A stretch of DNA of 64,000 nucleotides from SAR324 cluster bacterium (GTDB lineage Bacteria > SAR324 > XYD2-FULL-50-16): contig JANQGX010000004.1 of the NCBI GenBank assembly GCA_028282885.1, positions 1 through 64,000 on the forward strand. The letters run 5' to 3'. Of the stretch, positions 38,588-48,481 are shown in pieces. Position 1 is the first letter of the stretch; the number at the start of each line of letters is the position of its first letter. The translations under genes and the position numbers were made by a program. The notes below the pieces were generated by a model, which was given only the letters and a program-made list of their open reading frames with translations, searched no databases and had not been told where the DNA came from.

Positions 38588-38665
38588 GACCTATTTAACT
38601 GAACTTAACTTTGCCCAAAGGGCAAGGTTGGTTTGTCGCCTGATAAGCGACCGCCCAAATGGGCA

Positions 38666-39727
38666 TCATTCAAATAAAATTTCTAAAGCCTTTAAGTTTT
38701 GATTGTTAACAAACGAACCTCTATTAATGCTTATCTTTCCTTTCGTTTTTTCAGGGAGCATTGTATTAAAAGCTATTATAGCTTTAGTTCTATTGTCAGA
38801 ATATTTTATCTCATAATCAATATTTGTAGGAGAAGATATTCTAATACTGTATGAAGTTATGCCCTTTTCTGAAAAAGCATTATCAAATTCTATTTCGATC
38901 TTTGACCCATTATTATTGATCTCTTCTATTGTACTGCTAGGTGAAATGCTTACAACATTTGCAAACATTTTATCTAGTCCCGTAGTTAAATACATACCAA
39001 TTACTACAAGAACTCCAATGGGTAACAGCGAAACAAGACCAATAGATATTCCATTGTTTTTGAAATTACATTTTGGACAACATATATCCGATTTCAAGAC
39101 CTTCGATATACTAAGTTTTGTTGTATTTTTATAAACAATCATGAACACTATTCCAACAATTGTTGCCACTAAATGATTGTCGTTTGAAGTATTTGAACCT
39201 AAGAAATCCACTATTGTTACAAAAATCCACATAAAAAAAAGCTCAAATACCATTAAAAAAAACATTTTCTCTTTTATAACTTGTTTATTAAACCTATATA
39301 TCTGTAATAATATCATGAGCGCCAGTGGGGCGTAAGACCATACTATTACTGAAATACCATTAAACGTTGAATGTTCATGATTCATACGATTGACGAAAAA
39401 ATATATCAATCCTATGCAACCAGAGAGGAAATTTAGTAATAAATATTTTTTTGTGCCAATAATTCTCTCAATCATTACTCCAAACAATACAATAACTGAT
39501 ATATTGCTTACAAAATGAATGGTGTAAAACCATTTTGGGGAAAAACTATGCTGAAAAAGTCCAGAAAAATATTGCCAGAAGTATATTGGGTGGGAGTGAG
39601 TTGCAAAAACAACCCATAGGTTGTTATCTGTTAAAGTCGCAACCCATACAGCAAAACACGTTAGTATTAACAAAATTGATATCCATGGTATTCCAAGCTT
39701 TTTCTTATAATATAAGTCAAATAACAT
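38666..39727 (-). CDS. rhomboid-like multi-pass membrane protein
   Basis: 'LFQHSFSPKWFYTIHFVSNISVIVLFGVMIERIIGTKKYLLLNFLSGC', 'STFNGISVIVWSY' (GxS), 'DNHLVATIVGIVFMIVY' (His). Confidence 0.7.
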   Translation of the reverse strand: MLFDLYYKKKLGIPWISILLILTCFAVWVATLTDNNLWVVFATHSHPIYFWQYFSGLFQHSFSPKWFYTIHFVSNISVIVLFGVMIERIIGTKKYLLLNFLSGCIGLIYFFVNRMNHEHSTFNGISVIVWSYAPLALMILLQIYRFNKQVIKEKMFFLMVFELFFMWIFVTIVDFLGSNTSNDNHLVATIVGIVFMIVYKNTTKLSISKVLKSDICCPKCNFKNNGISIGLVSLLPIGVLVVIGMYLTTGLDKMFANVVSISPSSTIEEINNNGSKIEIEFDNAFSEKGITSYSIRISSPTNIDYEIKYSDNRTKAIIAFNTMLPEKTKGKISINRGSFVNNQNLKALEILFE

Positions 39728-40108
39728 TCGTACCTCTTTTTTTCATTGCTTCTATTTTGTACATAACGACCGATGTTGAGCGAGCCGCCGGTCGGCATTT
39801 TAGCCGACTGGCGGTATGTATCACATAGCTCGAACGACATTGATAGGCAGACCCTTGCAGGGCCTTTCGGTCCAGGGTCATTATTAAAACAGATCAACAT
39901 CGTGATTCCTCCAGATTCGGACTCCCGTTACCGGGCTTACCCGTGGAGTTCAATACCGACCTGCCGGCTACGCTTTTATTGGGTGGGACTTTCCAGGCCA
40001 AAAGCCTGAATCACTTACTGGATGATGATAACCAATTTCATGGGTTATCACCCAATTCCAATGTTTCGGGCTTACCTTGGCACGAGAATGCACTTGTTAA
40101 CCAGTGGA

Positions 40109-40480
40109 TTATATTTCAAACACAGAGCCGATCTTTTTATAGCCTTTTTTATGATAGTAGTCGTCTTCATCAGATAAGGCATAAACAGTAAAATCTGAAA
40201 AGTCATTTTTAATTCGCTCAATCAATGCCTGACCAATCTTGTTTTTTCGCCATTTTGGCAATACATATAGTTCACTGATGTAAACAAAGTTCTCAATATC
40301 TTGTATTGCCCGAATGTATCCACAGAACTCTTCATTGTTGTAGCAGGTAAAGGTAATACTGTTTTGAAGATATTTCTTGTAGACGTTTTTGTTTTCAATG
40401 AACCATTTCCAATCAGGATCCTTACCAATTGCGACGAAAAGATCTTTTTCGTGTTTTAGATTATACTTTACAATCTTCAT
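40109..40480 (-). CDS. GNAT-family N-acetyltransferase
   Basis: 'VYISELYVLPKWRKNKIGQALIERI', 'DDYYHKKGYKKIG'. Confidence 0.85.
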   Translation of the reverse strand: MKIVKYNLKHEKDLFVAIGKDPDWKWFIENKNVYKKYLQNSITFTCYNNEEFCGYIRAIQDIENFVYISELYVLPKWRKNKIGQALIERIKNDFSDFTVYALSDEDDYYHKKGYKKIGSVFEI

Positions 40481-40542
40481 TTGTTTTAGTGGTGTAAATC
40501 AGCGGCTGCATTAGCAGTCCGCTGTGTTTGTTAGTGAATTAA

Positions 40543-40650
40543 TTACCAGCAGATAATGAAACTGGAATTTCTTTTCTTAAAATAAAAATCAGTAGTTTTT
40601 CCTTTAAAGAAATAGGCTTCCCGAAGCACTCCTTCTTTTTTATAACCGCA
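40543..40650 (-). pseudogene. C-terminal remnant of a second GNAT acetyltransferase
   Basis: Minus-strand translation 'GYKKEGVLREAYFFKGKTTDFYFKKRNSSFIICW*' matches the typical RimJ/RimL C-terminus ('GFxxEGxLRExxxxxGxxxDxxxxxxL'); no upstream body. Confidence 0.55.
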
Positions 40651-40765
40651 ACACTAGGCCAAGCCGCAAATATAGTCGCATTAGCGGCGATTAAATTCTG
40701 TCATCAGCCATTTGTCATAATGGGCTTCGAGTAAACTAAATCGGATAAAAAGCATTGTGTGGCTT

Positions 40766-42319
40766 TCACAAAGAAGGTTTCAGCATTTTCTGTAAAGAAC
40801 TGTTTGAATACCAAACTCCTGCTGCCATAACTCCTATTTTATCGTGAATATTTCTCACATCAGTGAGCGGATTTTTATGTAGTAAAATAAAATCAGCACG
40901 CTTTCCTATTTCTATTGTTCCAAAATCATTTGCTTTTCCCATCAACTCAACAACTTCAGCTGCATTTTTAGTGCTGGTAGATATTGCTTCAAAAGGTGTG
41001 AGCCCTGCATTGACAAGGATCTCAAGTTCATCAAGAACTGTGAATCCTGGTATTATTCCAAGATAACCACCTCCTGCATCTGTTCCCAAAACTATCCTAA
41101 CCCCGGCTTCATGCAAACCAATTAATAATTTCTTAAAAATCTTATTCCACCTAACCAATAAATGTTCGTAGCCTTTAAACATGCTTTGCCGAATGCTTTT
41201 ACCTGCAGCTATAGTCTCTTTTATTTTTTCGGGAACATACTCAATGCCTGAACGCGAAAAGTATTTATCAGGGTTTGTTGATTGCTGCTCTAATATTTCA
41301 TCGAAGACAAGCGTTGTGCAAACCGTGATATCGCTGTCACGGAGTTTTTGTATAGCTTGAGTGAGATTTTTTTCAATCTCAGCATCGCTGATTTCTTGCG
41401 CCATATCGAGCATACATTTAAAAGTCATGCGGTCATTAGGTAAATCCCCGCATAACTTTTGAACGTCCCCCATTGAGTTGTATAGAATTTCTTCTAAGTG
41501 AGCGATTTCATTCATCCCTTTGTAAAGAACACCATCGATTCCGACTGCATATGGAATGTGGCCAACAACATACATTTCCAGGTCATTTGCAGCATCCATT
41601 ATGTGATTAAATTGTCCCTCGCTCAAATGAGAATAGACTTTTAAGAAATCATATGTTTTTTCTTTTTGTTCCGAAACCAATTGCTTTGCATTGTCTTTTG
41701 AATATAAAAAAACATTCCGAAAGAATGGCTTTAATACCAACTCGTTGGCAAAAAAACGATATATCGCAGTGGATTTTATATATGATGTTTTTCGACTTGG
41801 TAAAATAGCAGTGCCATCAATAATGGGACCTGATGTAAAAATTCTAGGTCCAACACGATGACCACGACTTATTTCATTTCTCCATTTAACTTCATAGGCC
41901 GTTCCCAAAATGGGCTCGTTAGCCCAAAGAGAACGTACAGTCGTGATGCCATTTACCAGGTATAAGTTCAGTTGAGGGATTGGCCAATCGTCTCTTAAAT
42001 GTATGTGCATATCTGCCAAACCAGGCAACAGGTACCCATTTTCACCCTCGACAACTCTTGCATTTTTAGGAATTTTTATCGACTGGGAAGGACCGATCTC
42101 AATTATTTCATTATTCTTGATAACTACAGACTGATCTTTGATAACTCTGTTATCAGTCATGGGCACAAGATTGACTCCTTTTATCACTTGAATTACCGAG
42201 TCAGTTTCTCTATGCGCTTCACTTTTTCCAGTATAACTCTGGGTTAATCCGTTGCTGCAACTCACCACCACCACAATATGGGCGATTACGACAGTAGAAA
42301 AAAAAACGTATCTATTCAT
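40766..42319 (-). CDS. amidohydrolase-family lipoprotein (imidazolonepropionase-like)
   Basis: 'LPGLADMHIHLRDDW', 'GTDAGGGYLG', 'GLTPFEAISTSTKNAAEVVEL', 'GTIEIGKRADFILLHKNPL'; lipobox-like 'VVVSCSN'. Confidence 0.9.
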   Translation of the reverse strand: MNRYVFFSTVVIAHIVVVVSCSNGLTQSYTGKSEAHRETDSVIQVIKGVNLVPMTDNRVIKDQSVVIKNNEIIEIGPSQSIKIPKNARVVEGENGYLLPGLADMHIHLRDDWPIPQLNLYLVNGITTVRSLWANEPILGTAYEVKWRNEISRGHRVGPRIFTSGPIIDGTAILPSRKTSYIKSTAIYRFFANELVLKPFFRNVFLYSKDNAKQLVSEQKEKTYDFLKVYSHLSEGQFNHIMDAANDLEMYVVGHIPYAVGIDGVLYKGMNEIAHLEEILYNSMGDVQKLCGDLPNDRMTFKCMLDMAQEISDAEIEKNLTQAIQKLRDSDITVCTTLVFDEILEQQSTNPDKYFSRSGIEYVPEKIKETIAAGKSIRQSMFKGYEHLLVRWNKIFKKLLIGLHEAGVRIVLGTDAGGGYLGIIPGFTVLDELEILVNAGLTPFEAISTSTKNAAEVVELMGKANDFGTIEIGKRADFILLHKNPLTDVRNIHDKIGVMAAGVWYSNSSLQKMLKPSL

Positions 42320-42803
42320 AGTATACCTCCCGGGTACCCCAATTGGTCACACATAAAAACGCATCGTAGAATCTCTCCATCAATTTCAGAGGATCACCTT
42401 TGAAATCTCCGAAATTGTATTGGTTTGTGGGCTTGTCGGTGTGATATGTGCCCTGGATGAAAGATCACGCATATATTTCTGAGCTTTCTTGTCAAGGGGG
42501 TTATCTATGGCGAGAAACTCATAATATTGATATTCGCTTATTTTCTCACATGAAAAAAATTGTGGATGATTTTCAATTCATAATCGGATTATCCGGGTGA
42601 TTACATAACAATTTCACACAAATGAAAATCAATCATTATGTTTTTATGAATTTCATTCGATTCAATCAATATCGCCCCCCAATCCCAAAACCACATCATA
42701 TCACAATGTGCGGTGACGTAATGATAACTCTGCCAAACGATATCAGGCAGGTATATGACTCCGATTTTTAGTTTACTGAACGATGTGGGAGTGAGAGTCA
42801 AAC

Positions 42804-44648
42804 CTAGCGCATCACCGGGCCGTCTTTCAGAAGGAAAGCGTCGAAGTGTTCCAAGTGCTGGATTGAAGAGAAATCCCCTACATCGTTGAAACGGAGATCG
42901 AGTCTTTTCAGGTTGACCAGAGTTTTCAAGGGGTCGATACTGCGAATCCCGTTTCGCCTGAGATGCAGATCTTTCAAACCTGTTAATTCCTGCAAAGGCG
43001 AAAGATCGATTACCTCATTATTGTTCAGTTTCAAGGCCGTCAGATTCTTCAGATTAGCAAGAGGGGAAATATCCGCAATAGCGTTATTGTGGAGCGAAAG
43101 GGAGGTAAGCAGGTGCAATCGTTTCAGGGCGCTGATGTCACGAATCCGATTGTCATGCAATGACAGGGTTGCCAGATTTCTCAATTTACCCAGGGCGGTA
43201 ATATCTTCAATCCGATTATGGTTTAATCCCAGGGAACTCAAGCGGGTCAATCCCGACAAAGGGCCGATATCTTCAATCCGGTTGTTATAAAGAAACAACC
43301 AGTTCAGATTCGTGAGTGTACTCAGCGGACTGATGTCCACAAGAGCCTGTCCCTGGATGATCAACATCACCAGCTTGTTCAAACGTTTGTAGAGATCGGT
43401 GCAATTATCCCTTGAATACTCAGTGCCCACCTTTTTTGCCAGCGCACTCAATGTATACGCCTGATCCGCATTTGGATTCTTACAAAGCTGGGGATAGATC
43501 TCACCAACGAAATAGCCGGGTACCCGGATTTCCTCCTCTTCAATTCTGACATTTTCGCCCATGCTGGCCACCAGGGTTGATTGAATATCCCCGGGTTCTT
43601 CAGAAGGCGCTGGTTCCACCGGCGCATCTTTCCCTGCGGCTATACCGGTCTGGGATTCGACGGGAGCCGGAGCCGTTTTTTTATCTGATAAGGCATTCGT
43701 TTGGCCCGGTTTGCGGTCAACACCATTGTTGTTTGAAGGTGAAGGTATGTCCTCTTTTTTGGTTTCCGGTGATAGTGCGGATTTCTTGCTGACAATGGGG
43801 TTGTGGTCGCTCTTCCCTGTTTTTATAGGTTTCCGGGAAGCCTTCGTTTTGGCTTCAGGGTGAGGTCTTTTTTCAGCTTTTGAATCCACAGGTGGTTTTG
43901 ACGTCACTGCCTGTTTGACAACCGGTTTCGCCGGAGTCTCGACCGGCTTCTTCTTCAGAGAGATATTCCCGGGCAATCTGAATTTCCGAAAACCGGGAAA
44001 ATGGGCGATTGAACCTGCATATTCAAGGGGGTTGCCGGTGGCATCCAGTCTCCTGATATATTTCAAACGTCTTAGCGGGGAGATATCATCAATTTGGTTA
44101 TGATCGATGAAAAGCCAGGTCAGGTGATAGGAATGTCTCAGTGGTTTAAGATCCGATACCCGGTTCCGGCTGAGGTAAAGGTATTTCAACTTCTTCAGTT
44201 TAAACAGAACGCTAATATCTTCGATTCGGTTATCATTGAGATAGAGATAGGTCAGGTCTTTTAAAGAAGCCAGCGGCGCAATATCAGTAATCTTGTTGTT
44301 CCCCAGGAATAACTTTTCCAGATTAACCAACCCTGAAAGCTCCGAAATATCCTCGATCCGGTTGTTATCCAGGATCAGTTTGCGCAGGTTGATCATTCCT
44401 GCCAGGGGGGAGAGATCGCTGATTCTTTTTCTTTCCAGATTCAACTCGTCCAACGAATTGAGGTGTCGGAACAGCGAATCGCAGGTTTCAGGACTGTACT
44501 CCATGCCTGACACCGCAGCAAGAGCTTTCAAAGTACGAAACTGCCCGGGGTTCGGGGAGATACAGGAAAATTCATCAGCGAATCCGTCCCCTGAGATGAA
44601 AATGAGCAAGAAAAACAGCCCAAAACAGATGGCTCCGGGTGATTTCAT
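42804..44648 (-). CDS. secreted leucine-rich-repeat protein with two LRR blocks and a Pro/Lys-rich linker
   Basis: SDS22-type ~22-aa repeats 'LxxLxLxxNxIxDIxxLxxL' in both halves; signal peptide 'MKSPGAICFGLFFLLIFISGDGFA' gives start 44648. Confidence 0.9.
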   Translation of the reverse strand: MKSPGAICFGLFFLLIFISGDGFADEFSCISPNPGQFRTLKALAAVSGMEYSPETCDSLFRHLNSLDELNLERKRISDLSPLAGMINLRKLILDNNRIEDISELSGLVNLEKLFLGNNKITDIAPLASLKDLTYLYLNDNRIEDISVLFKLKKLKYLYLSRNRVSDLKPLRHSYHLTWLFIDHNQIDDISPLRRLKYIRRLDATGNPLEYAGSIAHFPGFRKFRLPGNISLKKKPVETPAKPVVKQAVTSKPPVDSKAEKRPHPEAKTKASRKPIKTGKSDHNPIVSKKSALSPETKKEDIPSPSNNNGVDRKPGQTNALSDKKTAPAPVESQTGIAAGKDAPVEPAPSEEPGDIQSTLVASMGENVRIEEEEIRVPGYFVGEIYPQLCKNPNADQAYTLSALAKKVGTEYSRDNCTDLYKRLNKLVMLIIQGQALVDISPLSTLTNLNWLFLYNNRIEDIGPLSGLTRLSSLGLNHNRIEDITALGKLRNLATLSLHDNRIRDISALKRLHLLTSLSLHNNAIADISPLANLKNLTALKLNNNEVIDLSPLQELTGLKDLHLRRNGIRSIDPLKTLVNLKRLDLRFNDVGDFSSIQHLEHFDAFLLKDGPVMR

Positions 44649-44975
44649 ACATTTGGTCCAAACGCGATGGCAGCAATTGCCAGGGAATTGGGAGTTTGCG
44701 GTTAATGCTTCTGTTTCGGGCAGATGTTTCATACTTCTTGAACCCATTTTGAGATTGTCATCAAGCCCTCTGCCGCTATTTGAAGATAGATTATAACAGG
44801 GCTTTACTGTAGAATTAGTCTGCAATGTCATCAACGATGGTATTCCCATCAGAAAGGGGATGGGCCGGCAAACGTGATGTGTCCGGTTTCAGGCAAATGA
44901 AATCGAACCAAGTTTAAGTTTACGAATAGAATAGGGAATAGCCAACACAATTTTTGAATGGCAAGGAGGGTAGTT

Positions 44976-45767
44976 ATGACCATTTTGAAAAACTCACACA
45001 GTTTTAACAAAGCCATGGTGCGCAGACCCGGAAAATCCCTGGTCAACGGCATCACCACCGCCGGACTGGGACAGCCTGATTACCACCTGGCTTGTCAACA
45101 ACACGAGAGGTATATTGAAATGCTGCATAACTGTGGTTTGGAAATCACCGTTCTTGACACCGAAGAGGCCTTTCCGGATTCCGTTTTCATTGAGGACACG
45201 GCCGTTCTGACTCCTGAATTTGCCGTTGTTTGCAGGCCTCAACCGGCAAGTCGATCAGGAGAAACCGAATCTGTCTCTATCCGACTGGGTGACTTCTATT
45301 CAGAAACCCACGCTATCCAAGATCCTGGAACCATTGAAGGAGGAGATGTCATGCAGATTGAAGACTCCTTCTATATCGGCATTTCCGATCGAACCAATGA
45401 AGCAGGGGCTGATCAATTTATACGTATCATTCAGGATTACGGTTACAAGGGATTCAAGATTGCTTTTGGTGACTTGCTCCACCTCAAAACAGGGATTTCC
45501 TACCTGGGAGAAAACACTGTTCTAACTTGCACCGAACTGGCTGCAGAAAGCTGTTTTCATCGATTTGAAAAGATTCTGGTTAATACCAGTGAAACCTATG
45601 CCGCCAACTGTATTCGGGTTAACGAAACGGTTATCTTCCCTTCAGGATTTCCAGAGACCCGTGACATGCTTACGAGGAGAGGCTTTCGGGTTTTGGAAAC
45701 TGACATGTCTGAGTTTAGAAAACTGGATGGAGGATTGAGCTGTCTGTCCCTGAGGTTTTTCCGGTAA
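44976..45767 (+). CDS. dimethylarginine dimethylaminohydrolase (DDAH)-like amidinotransferase-fold protein
   Basis: 'AMVRRPGKSLVNGIT', 'FPDSVFIEDTAVLTPEFAVVCRP', 'GTIEGGDVM', 'DGGLSCLSLRF'; AAGGAGG a few nt upstream of ATG 44976. Confidence 0.85.
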   Translation: MTILKNSHSFNKAMVRRPGKSLVNGITTAGLGQPDYHLACQQHERYIEMLHNCGLEITVLDTEEAFPDSVFIEDTAVLTPEFAVVCRPQPASRSGETESVSIRLGDFYSETHAIQDPGTIEGGDVMQIEDSFYIGISDRTNEAGADQFIRIIQDYGYKGFKIAFGDLLHLKTGISYLGENTVLTCTELAAESCFHRFEKILVNTSETYAANCIRVNETVIFPSGFPETRDMLTRRGFRVLETDMSEFRKLDGGLSCLSLRFFR

Positions 45768-45861
45768 CCACCGCACTGGAGTTGACTTTTTCAGTTGAGC
45801 GGGTTAGAAATTGCAGGGAATTGGGAGGATTAAACGATTGCAATACAGGGGAAATCAACAC

Positions 45862-46998
45862 ATGACAGAAACCGAATCAAAAAACGGATTAATATACGAA
45901 GGTATCATCATGGGGTTTTTCTACGCTGTCTGGGTGATGCGCCAACGTCCCCAGATCAAGGGTGTGGAGTATTTGAAAAACCTTCCCAACCAGGTGGTTT
46001 TCACCATCACCCATGACAGCTACTTCGAGATTCCTTCCCTCTCCCGCATATACAAAGCGATTAACCCCAGACCGGTTTTTACGGTGATGGGAAAGGAGGA
46101 TTTTTTGAGTGGACGTTATCTCTCTACCAATTTCTTTAAGGATAACGCCCTTGGACGTAATATTCTCAAAATGGCAGATATGACCGGTATCCCTAAAAAA
46201 GTGTTCGAGAAGCTGAATGTCATCTCTATTCCCCGACCTTTTGCGGATATCCACGAGCCGAAATGTAAGAACGTTAAAAATCAAATATCTTCTCAACTTA
46301 ATCAGTTCAAAGAGAAAATTGGAGACGGTTTTTCCACTCTCATATTTCCCGAAGGTACCACTTGGGGTTATGGTGGTTTGAGAAAGATCCGCAGCTCCGT
46401 TTATCAATTGGTTTCAACCTCCTTCGAGCAGTACGGGAAAAAGGTCTACATTCTTCCGATTAACGTTAAAGTCGATAAACTGGTCAAAGGATGGAAAGAT
46501 GTGTTTATCAACGTCGGCAAACCCCAGTTCTTTATCAAATCCCGGGAGGAGTTTAATCAGCAGGTCCATGATGTACTGGAAAAACTACACACCATAACCT
46601 TTAGCCAGGTAGCGGCATACTACCTGAAAGCTCTGGCGGAGAAAAGCGAGCAATCCAAATCTGATATCAGGCTTGCCAAGGAACAATTGATAGAAAATGT
46701 AGATAAAGCCATCTCCAGTTTGCAGAACAAGGTCAAGGATGAGATTCTCCCTGCCATCGATACAAAGTTGACGGATAATGACTATTGCATGGATAAGATT
46801 CAACGGTTTATCCGATACTGTGAAAAAAACAGGTATCTCTCCAAACTTTCGGATCCCAACAGTTACAAACTAAATATTTCGAAAATTCTTTCACAGCACT
46901 CCAAAAGACGATTTCGCAAAAGAAATCCACTGGCTTTCCACGCCAATGAACTGGCTTCTCTAGGAGATTCCAAAATCCGATCCTCTTTTGAGATATAA
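45862..46998 (+). CDS. PlsC-like acyltransferase domain protein
   Basis: 'VVFTITHDSYFEIPSL' (HX4E), 'TLIFPEGTTWGYGGLRKIRSSVYQL'; C-terminal helical extension. Confidence 0.7.
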   Translation: MTETESKNGLIYEGIIMGFFYAVWVMRQRPQIKGVEYLKNLPNQVVFTITHDSYFEIPSLSRIYKAINPRPVFTVMGKEDFLSGRYLSTNFFKDNALGRNILKMADMTGIPKKVFEKLNVISIPRPFADIHEPKCKNVKNQISSQLNQFKEKIGDGFSTLIFPEGTTWGYGGLRKIRSSVYQLVSTSFEQYGKKVYILPINVKVDKLVKGWKDVFINVGKPQFFIKSREEFNQQVHDVLEKLHTITFSQVAAYYLKALAEKSEQSKSDIRLAKEQLIENVDKAISSLQNKVKDEILPAIDTKLTDNDYCMDKIQRFIRYCEKNRYLSKLSDPNSYKLNISKILSQHSKRRFRKRNPLAFHANELASLGDSKIRSSFEI

Positions 46999-47018
46999 CT
47001 CTTAACGGACAGGGAAAA

Positions 47019-47498
47019 ATGAACAGTAAAAGAAACAAAATCAGGCACATGCATGAACTTGAACCCAGGGAAAGAAAATGGCTTGCCAAGGCCATTGTGA
47101 CCGTTATCCTGGCAGACAATATCGTTGAAGAGAGTCAGGTTCAGTACATGAAAAAGCTGAGTGCTGTCTTTATGGAAGAGGATACCAAAGCGACCATTGC
47201 CGAAATAGCCCGTTCACTTAAAGAGAAGGAACTTCCCGAATTGGAAAAGCTTGATGTGGACAATCCGGAGCATCTGATATTTATGCTCAACACGCTGGTG
47301 ACCTCTATCTTTATCAATGATAAAAAACTGGCCAGTGAAGTCAAAGCTTATTTCAATGCAGGGTTGAAACTGGGGGTCAGTTATGAAGTGCTGATGTTGA
47401 AGCTGACCTATCAAAAAGAGAGATTCCGCATTAAAAAAGCCCAAAAAGAGGTAGACGAAACCATCAGGGAGATCGTGGCAGCCAGAAAAAAAGGGTGA
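47019..47498 (+). CDS. TerB-like small protein
   Basis: 'RKWLAKAIVTVILADNIVEESQVQYMKKLSAVF' and all-helical acidic composition. Confidence 0.55.
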   Translation: MNSKRNKIRHMHELEPRERKWLAKAIVTVILADNIVEESQVQYMKKLSAVFMEEDTKATIAEIARSLKEKELPELEKLDVDNPEHLIFMLNTLVTSIFINDKKLASEVKAYFNAGLKLGVSYEVLMLKLTYQKERFRIKKAQKEVDETIREIVAARKKG

Positions 47499-47504
47499 GA
47501 AGCG

Positions 47505-48155
47505 TCAGTCATCAATAAAATTTCCCTCTTTATCAAGTTCCGGCAGGGGCAGGTGATTGCTCCGATATTTTTTAGCGGTGTTGGGGTACGCCCAATCCAG
47601 TGGAATCCTGATTTCAGAATCTTCCGGCAAATCATTGTTATACATTCCCTTTTCCTCACGCTGTCTCTGGGCTTCAAACAGGATTAAAGCTGTCGCCACC
47701 GAGACATTGAGTGATTGTGACATTCCCATCATGGGAATTACGATACTGCCATCCGCCTTTTCGGCAGCCTCTTCCGACAGACCTTCAAGTTCCGCTCCCA
47801 CAACGATGACCGTAGGTTTCGTATAGTCGATATGTCGGAAATTAACCGCCTTGTCCGAAAAGTGTGCGGCCAGAATTTTGAATCCCTGATCCCGTAAACT
47901 CTGATAGGCAGCATCCAGAGACGGATGTGTAATCGTTTCGATCCATTTCTTGCACCCTCCGGCTGCTTTGGCATTGAGAAAATGTCTTCTGGGTATCGGA
48001 GAGACCTGGTGGATTACCGGGATACCAACAGCATCGCAGGTTCTGGCTATGGCGGCCATATTCCGCGGCTTATGGACATCTTCCATAAGCACGGTCAGAT
48101 CCGGTTGCCTGGACTTGAGAACCTGTTTGATTTTTTCAAGGCGATCAGGTGACAT
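47505..48155 (-). CDS. trmH: tRNA (guanosine(18)-2'-O)-methyltransferase
   Basis: 'MSPDRLEKIKQVLKSRQPDLTVLMEDVHKPRNMAAIARTCDAVGI', 'VVGAELEGLSEEA', 'VIPMMGMSQSLNVSVATALILFEAQRQR'. Confidence 0.95.
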   Translation of the reverse strand: MSPDRLEKIKQVLKSRQPDLTVLMEDVHKPRNMAAIARTCDAVGIPVIHQVSPIPRRHFLNAKAAGGCKKWIETITHPSLDAAYQSLRDQGFKILAAHFSDKAVNFRHIDYTKPTVIVVGAELEGLSEEAAEKADGSIVIPMMGMSQSLNVSVATALILFEAQRQREEKGMYNNDLPEDSEIRIPLDWAYPNTAKKYRSNHLPLPELDKEGNFIDD

Positions 48156-48481
48156 AGCTGGATATTCCTGGTTTGTAGGTCAATTGTTGATACCAAATTC
48201 AATACATAGAAAAGGAGGTACGGTAAACACGCCATCATCATAAAATATTACATCAGTTTTTGCACTGTGCCTTCCTCCCGATTCAAAAAGAATCAATTCC
48301 AAGAGCCTTCACCCCGTAGTAAGCGATTCAGGTAATGCTCATCCACAGTCAGATGAGACGGATCAGTAACCAAAGCTTTTGATATTGAAATAATTAGGGA
48401 ATTTTACTTATATTGAAATATACACATTTTTGGAGAAATTGTCTCTCTCGTCGCTGTAACCGGAAATTAACAAGGTATCTC

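Noticed and set aside
39840-40108. Intergenic DNA with several short inverted repeats, considered as transposon end or group II intron remnant
   Set aside because: No transposase or reverse transcriptase, no recognisable domain V or terminal inverted repeats with target duplication.
42804-44648. Periodic repeats that could suggest a repeat array or CRISPR
   Set aside because: The ~66-bp periodicity is explained by 22-aa LRR coding repeats; no constant direct repeats with unique spacers. No CRISPR was seen anywhere in the window.
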